Shown one piece after another: positions 44,681 through 57,500 of a stretch of DNA of 64,000 nt; within the stretch, counting starts at the first letter, position 1, and every line of letters starts with the position of its first letter. The position numbers were made by a program, and so were the translations under genes. Below the pieces are notes generated by a model. That model was given only the letters and a program-made list of their open reading frames with translations, was not told the DNA's origin and made no database searches. The DNA comes from Delphinus delphis (taxonomy: Eukaryota; Chordata; Mammalia; Artiodactyla; Delphinidae): NCBI RefSeq assembly GCF_949987515.2, contig NC_082684.1:44668006-44732005 (forward strand). The letters run 5' to 3'.

Positions 44681-46799
44681 ATCTAAATTTAGAAGAAATA
44701 CTCGAGGATATGCTTTTTAAATAGGACAAGTAAAACTCATACTTTTCTACTTCATTTAAAACTTAATTCACTAGAAATGAAAATATATGAGAGAAACGAA
44801 CCATCCATTTGCAGCCTAGGTGTGATCTGAAAAGCTCCTTGCTCCCTACAGATTTAGTCTAACTTGGGTGAAACCCCCAACCCAAAGCCCTTTCCAATAT
44901 GTCCGGTGTGGGAAATCTTGCTGTAAATGTCCCACACTGTCTGTAGCTCTTTAATCATGCTGCATTAGCCCAAACTCAGCCCTTTCTCCAGTTTCCACAG
45001 AGATCCACTCATGCCAAACAAGCTTGAGTTCTAGTGAAATGGGAAGAAGTGTTCAAACAACAACCCCCGCTTCCTGCTCACTCTCTTCCTCATCCCCTTA
45101 CGTCTCAAAATTGCCTTTGCAAACTCTGAGTTCTTCCCCCACTTATGCACAGCACGTGTACTTGCTCAAACTAGCATACCACAGTCAACAAAGGCATTTA
45201 GTTAGTAAAATATAGGACCTTCCATGTGACAGGAGTTAAAAGCTCTGAATCACAGGCATAGTTAATGATCTAGGACCTGACTCCCAGTCTGGTACACCTT
45301 CTTCTCTCTCAGGTTTCCTGCATTGATGCTTTCAACATCAGAAGAAAAATTACCAAAGGACAGATGTATAATATCTTGATGAGTTTAACATAGTTGATAA
45401 GATGAACTAAGTATTTTCACATATATGCATACAAGTAGTGATTCCACATATAATTAAAGTCTACCTTCCATAGACTATGCAGTGGTCTCTCTGGGTGTAG
45501 GCAACAGAGTCCCTGGATGGTGCTTTTTGAGGGTCAATAACCCAAGACCCCGGTGGTCAGTTGGGCTGTAATCCTGTTCTTTACCTTCTCCCTGACCCGA
45601 AATTCTATGGTTTGTCATTCAGCCACGCGAAACAACAAAGTTGAGAATATTGTCTCCAGACGTGTCCATTTGCTTGTGATGATCTAATCCTGGAAGTTGG
45701 AGAAGAAGAAAAGTAAAATCACTGATTTTCTGATACTGATTCTTTTCTTCCCCTTTAGAAATTAGCCGCACACTAATAACTGGGGTTTAGAAGAAGGCAA
45801 ATAGTGTCTCAAAATGTTGACAGTCAAAGGACAACTTAGTGTTTCACAACCCACAGCACATCCCAAGAGTGTTAAATTTGTCCTGCTGAGTGAGAGAAGA
45901 TGGATCATCTTTCTTCTGCCTGAGCCTTAGGAGTGAGGGAGAAACCCCTTACTTCCCAGGTAATAGAGCCCAGTGGGAAACTGGCTTTTCTCTGAAGGAT
46001 GGGAGCTTGAGTAGAGTAGGGAGAGAGGACCCTTCTGGGGGCCTGAGCCCTACACACCCCAAGGCTTCTGGGGCTGGCATTACATCCTGTAAGAGGATGC
46101 CCCAGATTCAGCCCTCCTACTCGTTTCCAGAAGGAAAAGGTGAGGATGCTGACAGTTGAGTCTTCATTTTAGAAGGATGTTAACAGCAGGTCCCTGTGAA
46201 GCCAAAGATAAGCCGAGATGAAGAATGCCTGAACACACTAGACTTCTGTCACGGGGTCAGGAGAAGGAGTATGGCAGACTAGGCAACTAGTGCCATTCCT
46301 AGTGGGATTTTTCCCCCAACAAACCCAATAAAAGGGCTTTGCTCCCCTGTGGGAACGCACCATGTGAAGTGCATCATTTAGTTCAATCACAAGTTTGGGC
46401 TCAGGACATTGGGAATAAGCTGCTGGTAAATCAGTGGAGTTAATTGAGGGAGCATTCATCAAGTGTTATTATTAAAATTCAAATATGCAACCTGAGGGGC
46501 AAATGAGACCTTTCTCCCCTGTGCACATGAAAGAAGATGGGGTTACTAAGTTCTAGAGTGTTCACCTTGGAAGGCAATGTCCTGGACATGAGGATAGCAC
46601 ATACAGCATGTATGTTCGTAGAAATAAAGGAAGGTTGCAAGAGCAGCAGGTGGGGAGCATGGAGTGAACAGAGAGTATGCACGGAGTGCAGGAAGTGGTC
46701 ATGAACCGTGAGGTGGGCCTCTCAGCAGAGTGGTAGTCTCGCTAGAGCCCAGGGAGATGGTGGTACCTGGCCTACCAGGAGCTGTGCTCCTTTCAGGGC

Positions 46800-47005
46800 A
46801 GTGTTTAAGTCCATGGGCTGTAAAATTAGGTTACCTGAGTTCAAATCCCACCTCCATCACTTACGAGCTGAGCAAGTTTCTTAACTTCTCTTACCTTATT
46901 TTTCCCGTGTATAAAATGGTGATATTGTCAGAATTAAATAATCTAGGTTAAGTGCTTAGCAGCCAGCCTGGCACAGAGTAAGCCAGAACAGCAGTGTTTG
47001 TTGTT
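46800..47005 (+). mobile_element. MIR SINE
   Basis: TTACCTGAGTTCAAATCCCA, TTACGAGCTGAGCAAGTTTC and GCCAGCCTGGCACAGAGTAA follow MIR order. A CHR SINE lies just after it. Confidence 0.8.
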
Positions 47006-47036
47006 CTATTATTATTCACTTCAAAAATTTCAGCTG

Positions 47037-47245
47037 GGGGCTTCCCTGGCGGCGCAGTGGTTGAGAGTCCGCCTGCCGATGCAGGGGACACGGGTTCGTG
47101 CCCCGGTCCGGGAGGATCCCACATGCCGCGGAGCGGCTGGGCCCGTGAGCCATGGCCGCTGAGCCTGCGCGTCCGGAGCCTGTGCTCCGCAACAGGAGAG
47201 GCCACAACAGTGAGAGGCCCGCGTACAGAAAAAAAAAAAAAAAAA
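47037..47245 (+). mobile_element. CHR SINE, young
   Basis: Near-consensus copy with intact A and B boxes and a poly-A tail of over 20 nt. A target-site duplication of about 16 bp (AAAAATTTCAGCTGGG) is present on both sides. Confidence 0.97.
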
Positions 47246-47851
47246 AAAAATTTCAGCTGGGTATCTGTGTGCCAGGCTTTGTGCACTGTGTAAACAGTTA
47301 TAAGTATGGCAGGCATTATTTCTCCACCCCACTTGGTTGTCAGGAAATTCACCCAGTCATTATTGGGGCTCCTTTCCATCCCACCCAGGTCACATGAGGG
47401 TCTTGGGGCTTATACAGCCACCACACTCTGGGCTTGATCTACATGGTGGCCTCTGGTGATGTGCTCGTTGTTCAAGTCCACCTGGTGTCTTGAAGGCAGG
47501 TGTCATCTACGCCAACGCCAAGTTCGGGCCAGCAGAGATTTTCCCACCTGGATACCAAAGAGATGTCTCTCTGTGTATGTACCCCACACTTGTTCCCCTC
47601 ACTCCACTCCATCAGTCCTTAGTCTCAGGTGGTGCTAACAGGTGAAACTGAATCTCCACCTGCTTGAAAACCTTTGAGAATCTGGTCTCTCTGGAAATCT
47701 CTGTCACCTGTCTAGTTTGGCTACTTCTGTTTCTTAAATCCTCAGCTCTTGTGCCCTTCCTCCCCGTCTATAGGACAAGCCAACGTCCATGAGTCCAAAT
47801 GTCACAAACAAAGGCCAGCCCTGGAGTCGTCTGGACAGATTTTCCTTAAAT

Positions 47852-48215
47852 TAATATCATTGAACTCCTACTGTGTGCCAGACACTTTAGCAAGTGTGTT
47901 ATGTGAGTTATGGAGTAGTGGCTGAGGCCGTGGAGTCTGAGCCTACCTGCCTGGGTTGGAGACCCGCGTCCACCGGTGACATGTGTCAATACTCGTACAA
48001 TGCTTAGAACGCTGCCTGCTGCGCAGTAAGCACCTAAAACAAAGTTAGCTGTGTCACATGATCTCATTTTACATTACAGCAACCCTGTGAGCTAGAAACC
48101 ATTTTTATTCCTGTTTCACAGAGGAGGGAAGGGAGCTACGGAGAGGTTAGTTAACTTGCCAGTTAGTGGTGGAGCCACGTATTTCATCTCAGGGCCCACA
48201 CGTTAACCACGATGG
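47852..48215. mobile_element. MIR inserted into MIR
   Basis: An outer minus-strand MIR (CTACTGTGTGCCAGACACTT ... CAGCAACCCTGTGAG ... GAGAGGTTAGTTAACTTGCC) is interrupted at about 47907-48047 by a plus-strand MIR (TGGAGTCTGAGCCTACCTGC ... GCAGTAAGCACC). Confidence 0.7.
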
Positions 48216-48649
48216 GCAACTGTCTCGTCTGTACCCCTTGCTTTGACACCACGTCCTTGAATGAGCATTTGAAGTGACCTTGTCTTGGGCTAGCCTTCGC
48301 CCCAGAGCCTGAGTATGTGGATATGTGGGTGGTACGGATGTGGTCAAGGAACTGGGTTCATCCTATCAGTGGCTTCAGCTGCGGCGGGTAGTGAGCCATC
48401 GGGGCAGGAATCCAAGCAGTGGGAACAGTGACGGGGCTCTCAGTGGATGAGGGACCTGAGGACATAGGAGGAGCAGAGACGTCTGTCTGTGGCCACAGGT
48501 GCAAAGGAGCACATCATGAAACCCCTCAGCAAGGAGTGGCAAAGTGATGGAAGAGACTGGGATGAATTTGAGAGAGATTTCTTTAATCAGGATGAGAAAA
48601 CAGGTGTGTTAAAGAAAGACCAAGTGTGGCCAGTTTTCTAAGGTGGTAT

Positions 48650-48960
48650 TTCTTAGACCTGGCTGATCACCAGAAACATTGGGCAACGCTTTTAAAAAAT
48701 GTAAATGCCTGGGCCCACCCCTGGAGATTTTAATTAGTAGTTCCAGGTAGATCTTGGGTGTCTTCACGTTTTCAAAGCTTCCCAGGTGAACCTGTTGACT
48801 AGCTTGGTCTGGGGCCCACCGATCTAAAGTTACAACCCTTCATTTTATAGATAAGGAAGCAGATGCCAGGGAGGTTAAGCGTCTCCCCTGAGCCACACAG
48901 CTGGTTGATGGCAGAAGTGGAACTGGGCTTTAGTCCAATGTTCTTTCCACAACATTCTTC
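48650..48960. mobile_element. MER5A-like remnant followed by MIR (minus)
   Basis: 48650-48815 carries TGATCACCAGAAACATTGGG, TGCCTGGGCCCACCCCTGGA and CTTCCCAGGTGAACCTG (MER5A type). 48830-48960 is reverse-complement MIR (TTTTATAGATAAGGAAGC, AGCCACACAGCTGGTTGATG). Confidence 0.7.
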
Positions 48961-49499
48961 CTTCCTGTCACTATATTGAATGGGTCCAATGCTTTCGGGG
49001 GAAAAACACCCCAATATAAGTGCATTTGTGTTTTGGTATGCCATTATCATATAGTATTCATCATCATAAACTGGGAGTAACGATAATTATGCACAATATA
49101 CATTCTATGTAAGTCTCTCTTCACAAGTTCAAGGTGTGTGGTTCTGTCCTCAAGTGGGATGTGAGCAGCTCAGAAGCTGGAACCATATTATTTTTTTCAT
49201 TTTTATGTCGCCAATTTCTCCCATGTTAAATAACCGCAATGACTTTTAAAAAGGCAACATACGTTCAGTAGGAAAACATTTCTTTTTGGGCAAATCTCAA
49301 AATTCTTTTCTCTTTTTAAGTCTGCCAAAACTTTGTTGCTTTTGAAATTACAGCTTGTTTGGTAAATAATATAAACCCTAGAAGGAGTAATTATCTTCAT
49401 TTTTTAAGGCACTTTTGACAAATGGGGTTGCAGAAACCATCCTGTAGATTGAAGAATCCTGAGTTAACAGAGCCGATTTTCACTTTTGGTACTGAACCA

Positions 49500-49650
49500 C
49501 ACAAGCCTGGTCCTCACATGACCTCTCTTTTACAAAGAAGGAAACAGGCCTAGAAAGTTTGAGTAAACCTCGATCACACAACCGACAAGCTGAGAAATTT
49601 GGGGCCTGCACTTTCTATACCTAGCATCACGCTGCTGGGTTTGTGTTAGT
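49500..49650 (-). mobile_element. MIR fragment
   Basis: CTTTTACAAAGAAGGAAACA and GATCACACAACCGACAAGCT are diverged reverse-complement MIR. Confidence 0.5.
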
Positions 49651-50099
49651 TTTTTCTGCCCAAAGTCACAGGAGCACAAGGCTGAGGGAACTTTGAGAGT
49701 GAGAGAAAAGGCAGGACCAGCGTGGGAGCTTTGCTGTCACACAAACCATCCTCATGGGTGTTCTCAGAAGCCAACGGGGTGCCCGAACCGTGGTATTTGA
49801 GGGGCTTCTGGTCCTGATAGAATCTCGGGGTCAGGAGTGGGACAGATGGTGCTCATTTGCTCCTGGAGACCTGGAGTCCACAGAGGCTAGTTCCCCTGGG
49901 TTTCTAGAAGGGGAGTCAGAAAGACCGACTGTTCAGGAGCCGCAGTGGAAGAAAGACGGCTCCTGTGTCCACATGGATGGGGCTCTGCTTGGAAGCCAGA
50001 GAAGCTGCTCCTCGCGTGACTTGGCTTAAAACTGTACTGACGTAGCGAGTGTGCTGCCTTTATTTAGATTCTGCTTTTATTTGGGGTGGCTTTGAAAGG

Positions 50100-50640
50100 G
50101 CCTGGGTGCAGGTTATGAAACAGCACCTAAGACACTGACCAGCTTAAACTGGGTTTGCCTCCTTCAATAGGTCGTTGATTAATCAAATTGAAACAGCACC
50201 AGCTTACACTGGGTTTGCCTCCTTCAATAGGTAGTTGATTGATCAAACCTTGCGTTATTTTACAGCACATGGGCCAGCCCGGGACCCTGCCTCCAGAATG
50301 ACCCCAGAACCAAGAATCTTCCGTCTTCGGAGCTCGAAGAATAGAAATGATGCCACTGGTGCCCTTTACGAAGTGAGAAGACCTTCAATAAGGAAAACCT
50401 GGCTTCGCGCAGCAGGAGTAGCTTATATGGACTGATTCAAGGCTAGCCAATCAGCTTCTGAGTTTAAAATTCCCCTAACTCCTTGAATTTCGCAGGGAAC
50501 CCTGGATCTAGGAGATAGGTTTGAGAGTCTTGCCGCCTGTCTCTTTGTCAGTCAGCCTTGCAATACTCTTTCTTTTCTCAAAAAGTGCCACGTTACTGGC
50601 TTCTGTGCATTTCGGGCAGCCAGCCCTTGCTCGGTAACTA
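50100..50640 (+). mobile_element. Class I ERV solo LTR with internal tandem duplication
   Basis: The region ends GCATTTCGGGCAGCC ... GCTCGGTAAC, a typical gammaretrovirus-like LTR end, and contains a CCAAT box (GCTAGCCAATCAGCTTC near 50440). Two copies of a 59-73 nt unit occur at 50117-50189 and 50190-50248. No internal viral gene is adjacent. The left limit is uncertain. Confidence 0.6.
50117..50248. repeat. Two-copy tandem repeat inside the LTR
   Basis: Both units start GAAACAGCACC and share CTGGGTTTGCCTCCTTCAAT followed by AGGT-GTTGATT-ATCAAA. The first has 13 extra bases after GAAACAGCACC; otherwise only a few substitutions separate them. Confidence 0.9.
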
Positions 50641-53600
50641 TTACTGCAGGGAGGAGGGGGGCCTGAAATCTTCCAAGCTACCTCTCTGTGGCTCCATTGT
50701 GCAAGAGAAACTTTGAACTAAAGAGCGTTCACCACCACCTCCCAGCTGAAAAGAGGGCTGGAATGCTGTCTGTTCTAAATCTGAGGTTCCTAGGGAGAGG
50801 GGGCACAAGTCACACAGGGGTGGTTAGGCACCTATGGGGGGGAGTCTCTCCAGGGGCAAAGGAAGCCTGGCACACTGAACCACCTCAGCACCCTGGGCTG
50901 TGGTCCCTTTAGGGCCAGTCTGCTTCAGGGTGGCCTCCAGAGTGGGACCTGGGCTGGGTCTCCATCTGTCTAGGCAGGACCCAGCCACCCAGCTGGGCTA
51001 TCCTCTGGTTAGAAGGAGAATGTAAGCCCCAGAGGTGGTGGTCGCTGAACCCTGGGCAGTGAGCCTTAGACATCCAGGCAGACAAGGGGTCCCAGCTACA
51101 AGGATGGTGTTGCAGACTTTGCTGGAGCAACTATACTGAGGCCTAATAGAAGGAAGTTATACTGGGTCTCAAGCTGTTTAAAGGCCCAAGAGCAAAAGAG
51201 TGGGTCAGTGGAGGTATGAGGGGCCACTTTCTCTTGGGGAAGAGTAAAGATGAAAGGCAGTACTCTGTTCCAGTGGTGGGACTGAAGGAGGAGGAGGTGA
51301 TGCTAAAACGTTCTAGCATCACACTGATGAGTGCGGTGCTGTCCTCCAGCATGACCGGCCCCCAGTGTGGAGACTGAGATTGTGCTCTCGTCACCATCAG
51401 GGTGTCCAAGACTGGGGGAGGGGTCTTCTGCCAGGAACTTGAGACAAAGGCAACGGACACTCAAGGAATGAATTCTTTCCAAGTCATGTCACTATACATC
51501 CATGCACTGGGCCATGGTGATGGTTATTTTCTAAATCAAGACTTGCTGCCTGAAAACATAGCGTGCAGATGGAGAGGGAAATATTTCTTACCATTGGAGC
51601 TAAACGAGGCAAATTCCAAATACAAAAAATGAACTCAGTCAAAACAGTATACATTAATATTGAAGGTAAAGTCTCCGGTTCCACTTTAATCATATCCACG
51701 AACATAATCCAGCCTTACGAAGACACTTAAAGGGACACTTGTGAAATTAGATGCAAAAGATTTTTTGCCTAGGCATTTCATCTACCTTGCCAACTTCCTA
51801 AAGAAAACATTCTGAATCTTATGGCACTAGAGCACCCTCTAGTGGTGGTGACGCAAAGCAAATACTTCCAAACTGCTAAATTTATCCACTGCAAGGGAAC
51901 GCTAGATAAATATTCCTTGTTTGGGCAAAAGGTTAGGTAGGCTTGCCTCAAAACAGCTAAGGGAATTAGTAGAACATTTATGATGACTCCAAGCCTTATA
52001 ATTCTCCTCTAAGAATAAGGCAAGTTCTGTTTTATCCAATGTTCAATGCCGAAGGCAAACAAGAATTATTCAAAATTGTAAAACAATCTAAAATAACACC
52101 CTACCCAGTGAGGATTTAGGAAAGCTTTTGTTTTTTCTTTTCTTCTTAAATCCAAGCCACATTCAGACTTTCTCCTTGGAGATTCTGTTTATAGAAAGGA
52201 GAGGAAGCAGATAATAGATATAATACCTAAAACAAACTCCCTTCAGCCATGACGGTGTTATTACAAACTTGAGTGAGTACCATTATTGCAGATAAATAAA
52301 AACAATGGACCAGAACCAATTTTACATAAGGAAATATCATTCAATTTTTTGCACGCCTTGGTTTAGACTTTTCTCTGGTCTATCAAGTGATGGTTAATAT
52401 AAATAAGAACATCTGTCTTTGCTTACAGATAGCACTCTTAGAAAAGCACCCGTATCCACTTAACCAAGTAACAATGTTACCATCTTTTGTGTGTTACTCT
52501 TGACCCAAGTAAATAGATTCGCTAGGTTTGAAAGGTAAATTATACTCTTAAATCAAACAAACACAAACTGGAAGAAAAAAATCCAACAACACACATATAA
52601 AAAAATAAAAACTTTTTTTAAAAGCCAGAAGCTTTGTGTTCTATTGTGTTTAGACTTAAAATATGGAACTATTTACAAGGAATTAAAGAGATTATGTTTA
52701 TTTGATGTCAAGTTATCTCAGCAAGGAACACATTTTTCCTACCTCTTTGGAAGAACAGCAGGTCAAATGACACATTTGTGAGTGCCTGCTTGAAATATTG
52801 CAGCCACGCTGCAGGGTCCACCTGACCTGAGCACCATAGATTGAGGGAACAAAGGCTCATGTTTTAAATGTTCCTTTAAGAGGCTTTCTGGGGAGTCAAG
52901 GGAAAGTGGGAAGCTGTCACAGGCCTTGCTTTTTATTTTTATCCTATGACACTAATCAGTTTATATTTCTAACCCATGACTTAGGATCATAATTAACTTT
53001 CCCAAATGTGAACATCATATAGCATAATTCTGCAACTTTGCAAGAATAATACAGTACTTTCAGTCACCCACATCCTTAAACTCCAAAGAGTTTCCCAATA
53101 TGTGCAAATTCATTCCTTGCGTTGAGTAGGTTTTGCTTGTGAATCAGTTCAGTAACAAAGGTAGGTCTTTATTCTCAATGCTAAAACAAGGAGCAGAACA
53201 GGTTTATGAAAGAGGAGATCTGGGATCTGAGAAAGCCATTCACCTTATTACTCGACTAAATGCAAATCATAGCTTCATGTAAGGTTCAGGGGGACTGCGG
53301 TTCCCTTATTAAATGGAACAATTAATATTACAAGTGTCTGAAGATCACGCTTGGGAGGACTTCACTGAACATTTCCGAGAGTAATCGTTCCAGACACAGA
53401 GCGGCACACAACCCCTGTTTAGGGTGTAACTCAACATAAGGACTTGTGAGTCAAATGTTGAGTCCTTAGAACTACAAACCTTTGTGTGTGGCCTTAAGAA
53501 GAAATCCTCCCATCTCCATTTAAAGGGATAGATCGCCAAGGTCTAAATAAAACGCTAGAACCTAAATCGAAAATGGTTTGACCTCAGTACCACACCTGGT

Positions 53601-53994
53601 ACTTCCAATGCTGATTTCCTCCAAGCTCCCCTTTCTTCACCTCCTTTGCCCCAGGCTTTCATAAGCCAGAGAGAGAAAAATGAATTTCACTTCCCAAATG
53701 CTAGAATTGCTGGTGCAGAACGTAACTAAATATCAGCAGCTGTGCCAGGGCACCTGGGGCCATAAAAGGAAACCTGACAAAAGACTTAGTTATGAACAAG
53801 ATCCCAGTTCTCTGCTCATCGTGGTTTCATGTACTTTAAGAAGGGCAGGGAGAATTGGGAGAATTGCAGCTATGCTCTTTAAAAAAAAAAAAAAAATGTA
53901 TGAGAGAAATTCTTAGGAAAAAGCATAAAACAGATGTTCCTAAAGCAACAAAGTGGGACAGAAGTAATGCCAGTATTTCTCCCGACCACTCCTT

Positions 53995-54145
53995 CCAACT
54001 TTAATGTGTAAATATATCACCCGGGGATTGTGTAAGATGCAGATTGTGAACCAGCAGATCTGGGGTAGGGTCTGAGACTCTGCATTTCTGACAGGCTCCC
54101 AGAGGATGTCGGTGCAGCTGGTCTGAGGACCACATTTTAATTAGG
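53995..54145. mobile_element. MER5A-like remnant, cut by a SINE
   Basis: GTAGGGTCTGAGACTCTGCA, TTTCTGACAGGCTCCCAGAG and CTGGTCTGAGGACCACATTT are MER5A landmarks. The element stops at the SINE's target site. Confidence 0.8.
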
Positions 54146-54148
54146 GGC

Positions 54149-54371
54149 GGGGCTTCCCTGGTGGCGCAGTGGTTGAGAGTCCGCCTGCCGATGCAGGGGA
54201 CACGGGTTCGGGCCCCGGTCCGGGAAGGTCCCACATGCCGCGGAGCGGCTGGGCCCGTGAGCCATGGCCACTGAGCCTGTGCGTCCGGAGCCTGTGCTCC
54301 ACAACGGGAGAGGCCACAACAGTGAGAGGCCCGCGTACCGCAAAAAAATAAATAAATAAAAATAATAATAA
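54149..54371 (+). mobile_element. CHR SINE, young
   Basis: Near-consensus, tail of AAAT/AAT units. Target-site duplication TAATTAGGGGC / TAATTGGGGGC at 54138-54148 and 54372-54382. Confidence 0.96.
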
Positions 54372-54889
54372 TAATTGGGGGCTAGAGCAATTACTGGTTT
54401 TTCAAATAATCATCCCCCCCCAGTATTATTTCAAAGTAGTTTCATTTAAGAATTGCTATTCAACTCAACAAGAGATCTCCCGAAGACAAGCACTGCGTAT
54501 TCTAGCTCCTTGGTATACCCCTTAGCACATAGCCTAGCGCCATCATCAGAACAAGAAAGATGAAGTAACAGTTTCAGAGGCAAACCCTTTCAGAGGTGAT
54601 GGCAGCTCAGCTGTGAGGAAGGACCCTTAGGTTCAAGGACAATGCGTGATATTGGCAGAAAAGGTGTCAGAGAGCCTCTCTTCGTGTCTTTATAGTCTCT
54701 CATGAAGAATGTTTGAGAAGAGCATCTCTGGTCTGTTTCTACTTCTCTTTCCAGTGTTTGAAATGATGGTACTGTCCTTCCAGGGGAGCAGCAGTTAGAG
54801 CAGGAAAGGATTAGGTTTGAGGGCAGGCAGATGGGACAGACTCTCTGTGACCCTGATTTAGCCTTAAGGCTTAGTGTATTCACTTCTCA

Positions 54890-55240
54890 AAACGGGATGA
54901 GCATACTTACCTGCAAGTTGATTTTAAGGATTGGAAAGGATCCATGTAAAGTGCCCAGCGCAGTGCCTGGGGATAGTAGTTGCTCAATAAATATCAGGTG
55001 CAATTAACTCCATCAGGACTTGCTCTAATCCACGGGTTTTCAAACTTGGCACCTCGGCAGCTGCACAAAAGAATCACCTGGCGGAGTTCAGAAAAAACCA
55101 ATTCTGCCCTCCTTCCCCCTCCACCACACTACAGCCCAATTAAAAGATAATCCCTGAGGGGGTGAGTGTGGGTGGGGGCTATTTTAAAGCCCCAGGCGCT
55201 TCAAATGTTCAGCCTAGATTGAGAACCACTGGTGTACCTG
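54890..55240. mobile_element. MIR (plus) followed by MER5A-like remnant
   Basis: 54890-55010 is the 3' part of MIR (TTACCTGCAAGTTGATTTTA, AGTGCCTGGGGATAGTAG). 55025-55240 has AAGAATCACCTGGCGGAGTT and the end TTGAGAACCACTGGTG of MER5A. Confidence 0.7.
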
Positions 55241-55699
55241 TAGCTAAGGAGCCTAGTAATGGGCACTAGCTAATTAGCCTGCCCCAGGAGTGGTGGGGAG
55301 GAAAAGGGGAGGGGGAGAGGCTGCCCACCCGCCTCTCATGCACACCCCCAAGGTTTGTCTTTCTTCTTTTCCAACTTGCCAGAACAGCAATCTGCCAGCC
55401 ATCAGTGCTAATCAGTTTCTTCCTAGTTACATCTCTGCCCCGGGGACATCAGCACTGCACAGCTCCTTCTCTCCGGATATTTGAGCTAGGACTACTTTAT
55501 TTCTGATTTGTGGTAATCTACCTTCTCCTTAACCCAGTATGATTATTTTATTCTCCAACCCACGCAATCCAATGGGGTTTGATTAAAATAGCAGAAAACC
55601 CCCAATATTTAGCCTCTGGAGAGCTCACCCCACAAGTGTCTGTTTCTTGGGGTTGGGGCAGTGGGCTCACGTGTGTTCTTGAACGAATCCAGTCTGTTA

Positions 55700-55830
55700 C
55701 CTTCCTTGTTCTGTTGCACCATATCTGAGACCTCACACTACCTCAGAGGATTGTGAATAGTAAATAAATAACGTACATGATGTACGTTAGCCTAGTGTTT
55801 GGAACAAGGCATGTTTTCAGTAAATGTTAG
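55700..55830 (+). mobile_element. MIR fragment
   Basis: CACTACCTCAGAGGATTGTG and TAGTGTTTGGAACAAGGCAT resemble the MIR 3' half. Confidence 0.55.
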
Positions 55831-56635
55831 GGGTTTTTACCATTGATAGGTGACACCTGCCGGGCTCAGCCACCCTGCCAGGAACCACGCCGTTTGCCAG
55901 GCCCTGCTGTCCCTTCCCGACGCTGCTGCTTTTTCCACATCACACTGCTCCCTCACGATGCTCCTACCATTGTCTGGAGACCGCACAGGGGCTCGTAGCA
56001 AAGATGAGCAGAGTCCCAGCCTTCTGTGAGACATTTTGTTACGCAGGTTCCCGGGGCAGGACTGCTTGGGCCCCAAAGTCTCACTAAGCTTTTACTTGCT
56101 TCCTTTTCTCCCTCTGACACAGGCATAAGCCCCTGCCTTGTACTCAGAAGCATATTCTTCCCTTTATTCCTTAACTGTTGCTACCAGGTTGTGCTTAACG
56201 GCCTGACTCCCTCTGTGCCCCACCTGCACCGGATCATTAGACATTGCTGGGCACACAGAGCTGAATCTCTGCAGAGAGCACAGCTTGGGCCAGGCTGGGA
56301 CACTGATGCGCTTCCCCTCCATGAGAGGAGGAGGGCCTCTGGGGGGGTGCTGGTCTGCAAATCGCCATCCGCACCCTCTTCCACTACCAACTGATGAACA
56401 ATTACTGTGCACCTGTTAGGTCATTCAGCAGGTGACGGATGCCGGACCCAGTCCTATCCTTGTTATGCGCTTTTTGAGGAGGTACACGATGTACAGGAAG
56501 GGGTAATTAACATTTAAGTTTATGTTTGGATAAGGGCTAATGAAGATGGACCGAGTAAAATGGCTATACAAGATCTTAGAAGAAACAAGTACTAGGAGTC
56601 AGCTTGACATGGGCTGGTCATAAAGATATTATAGG

Positions 56636-56788
56636 GCTTCCCTGGTGGCGCAGTGGTTGAGAGTCCGCCTGCCGGTGCAAGGGACGCGGGTTTGTGCCCC
56701 GGTCCGGGAAGATCCCACATGCTGCGGAGCGGCTGGGCCGGTGAGCCATGGCCGCTGAGGCTGCGCGTCCGAAGCCTGTGCTCCGAAA
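56636..56788 (+). mobile_element. CHR SINE lacking its 3' end
   Basis: Near-consensus head and body but it stops at TGTGCTCCG, followed directly by six A's, missing about the last 45 nt of other copies. Direct repeats AAAGATATTATAG / AAAGATGTTATAG flank it, so it was inserted in this short form. Confidence 0.92.
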
Positions 56789-57329
56789 AAAGATGTTATA
56801 GATGAAATTAACCTAAGAAAATGTTTGAAGGAAGAGCAGTGGTGTACCAAGGGGCGGAGGGCCAGACTCATAAGAGTGGTTACCCCCGGGTGCAGGCACA
56901 AGGAAGGTGTTCTCTGGAGAGAATCTAAAAACAATAAAACCAACTAAAAGTCAGTCCAATTTTTATTATCATTGTGAACCAGCAATTCTAGATAATAAAA
57001 TATTATCCTGGTAATAGTCCTTTATTGCCCTAGTAATTCTTACAAAACACTATGAGCTGGGTGCTTTATATTTACTCTCAGAGAAATCAGTGTCTTTCTG
57101 TCTCAAGTATTTGACCTCCCCATTCCTTCTGTCAAATAAGTTAAGCTTTCTATTTTCAATCTCTCACCTCACCTTTCTGGAAAGTCCAGTATTTGGTAAA
57201 AGTCAGATCATGATTCCAATTTAGGGACATCAGTGAGAGGATTAGGTATGTAAACAACATTCAGGGAATAGGCAATGGGTCTAAAATCCTAGCATTTTGC
57301 CTTCAGCCTTTACTTTCGACTCCCCATGT

Positions 57330-57500
57330 AAACCTGTCGTCTCATCCAAAATCAGCGCATGGTGCTGCGGATAGCTGGAATGTAGGCCCCATGCGGGCTG
57401 GGGTCCTTTCCTTGTAGTGTTCACGTGTGTACCCAAAGCACCAAGATTAGTGCTCGGCCAGAGGAGATGCTCAATAAATATTTGTTGTGTTGGAGGGAAA
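57330..57500 (+). mobile_element. L2 LINE 3' end
   Basis: TAGTGCTCGGCCAGAGGAGA and CTCAATAAATATTTGTTGTG match the L2 terminus. Confidence 0.65.

Noticed and set aside
45890..46159. 89-codon plus-strand open frame
   Set aside because: No recognisable family, no promoter or splice context; in intergenic DNA of average composition.
47030..47332. Several frames with repeated [21 protein letters not shown] products
   Set aside because: The same peptide appears wherever a CHR SINE occurs, on either strand; SINE translation artefact.
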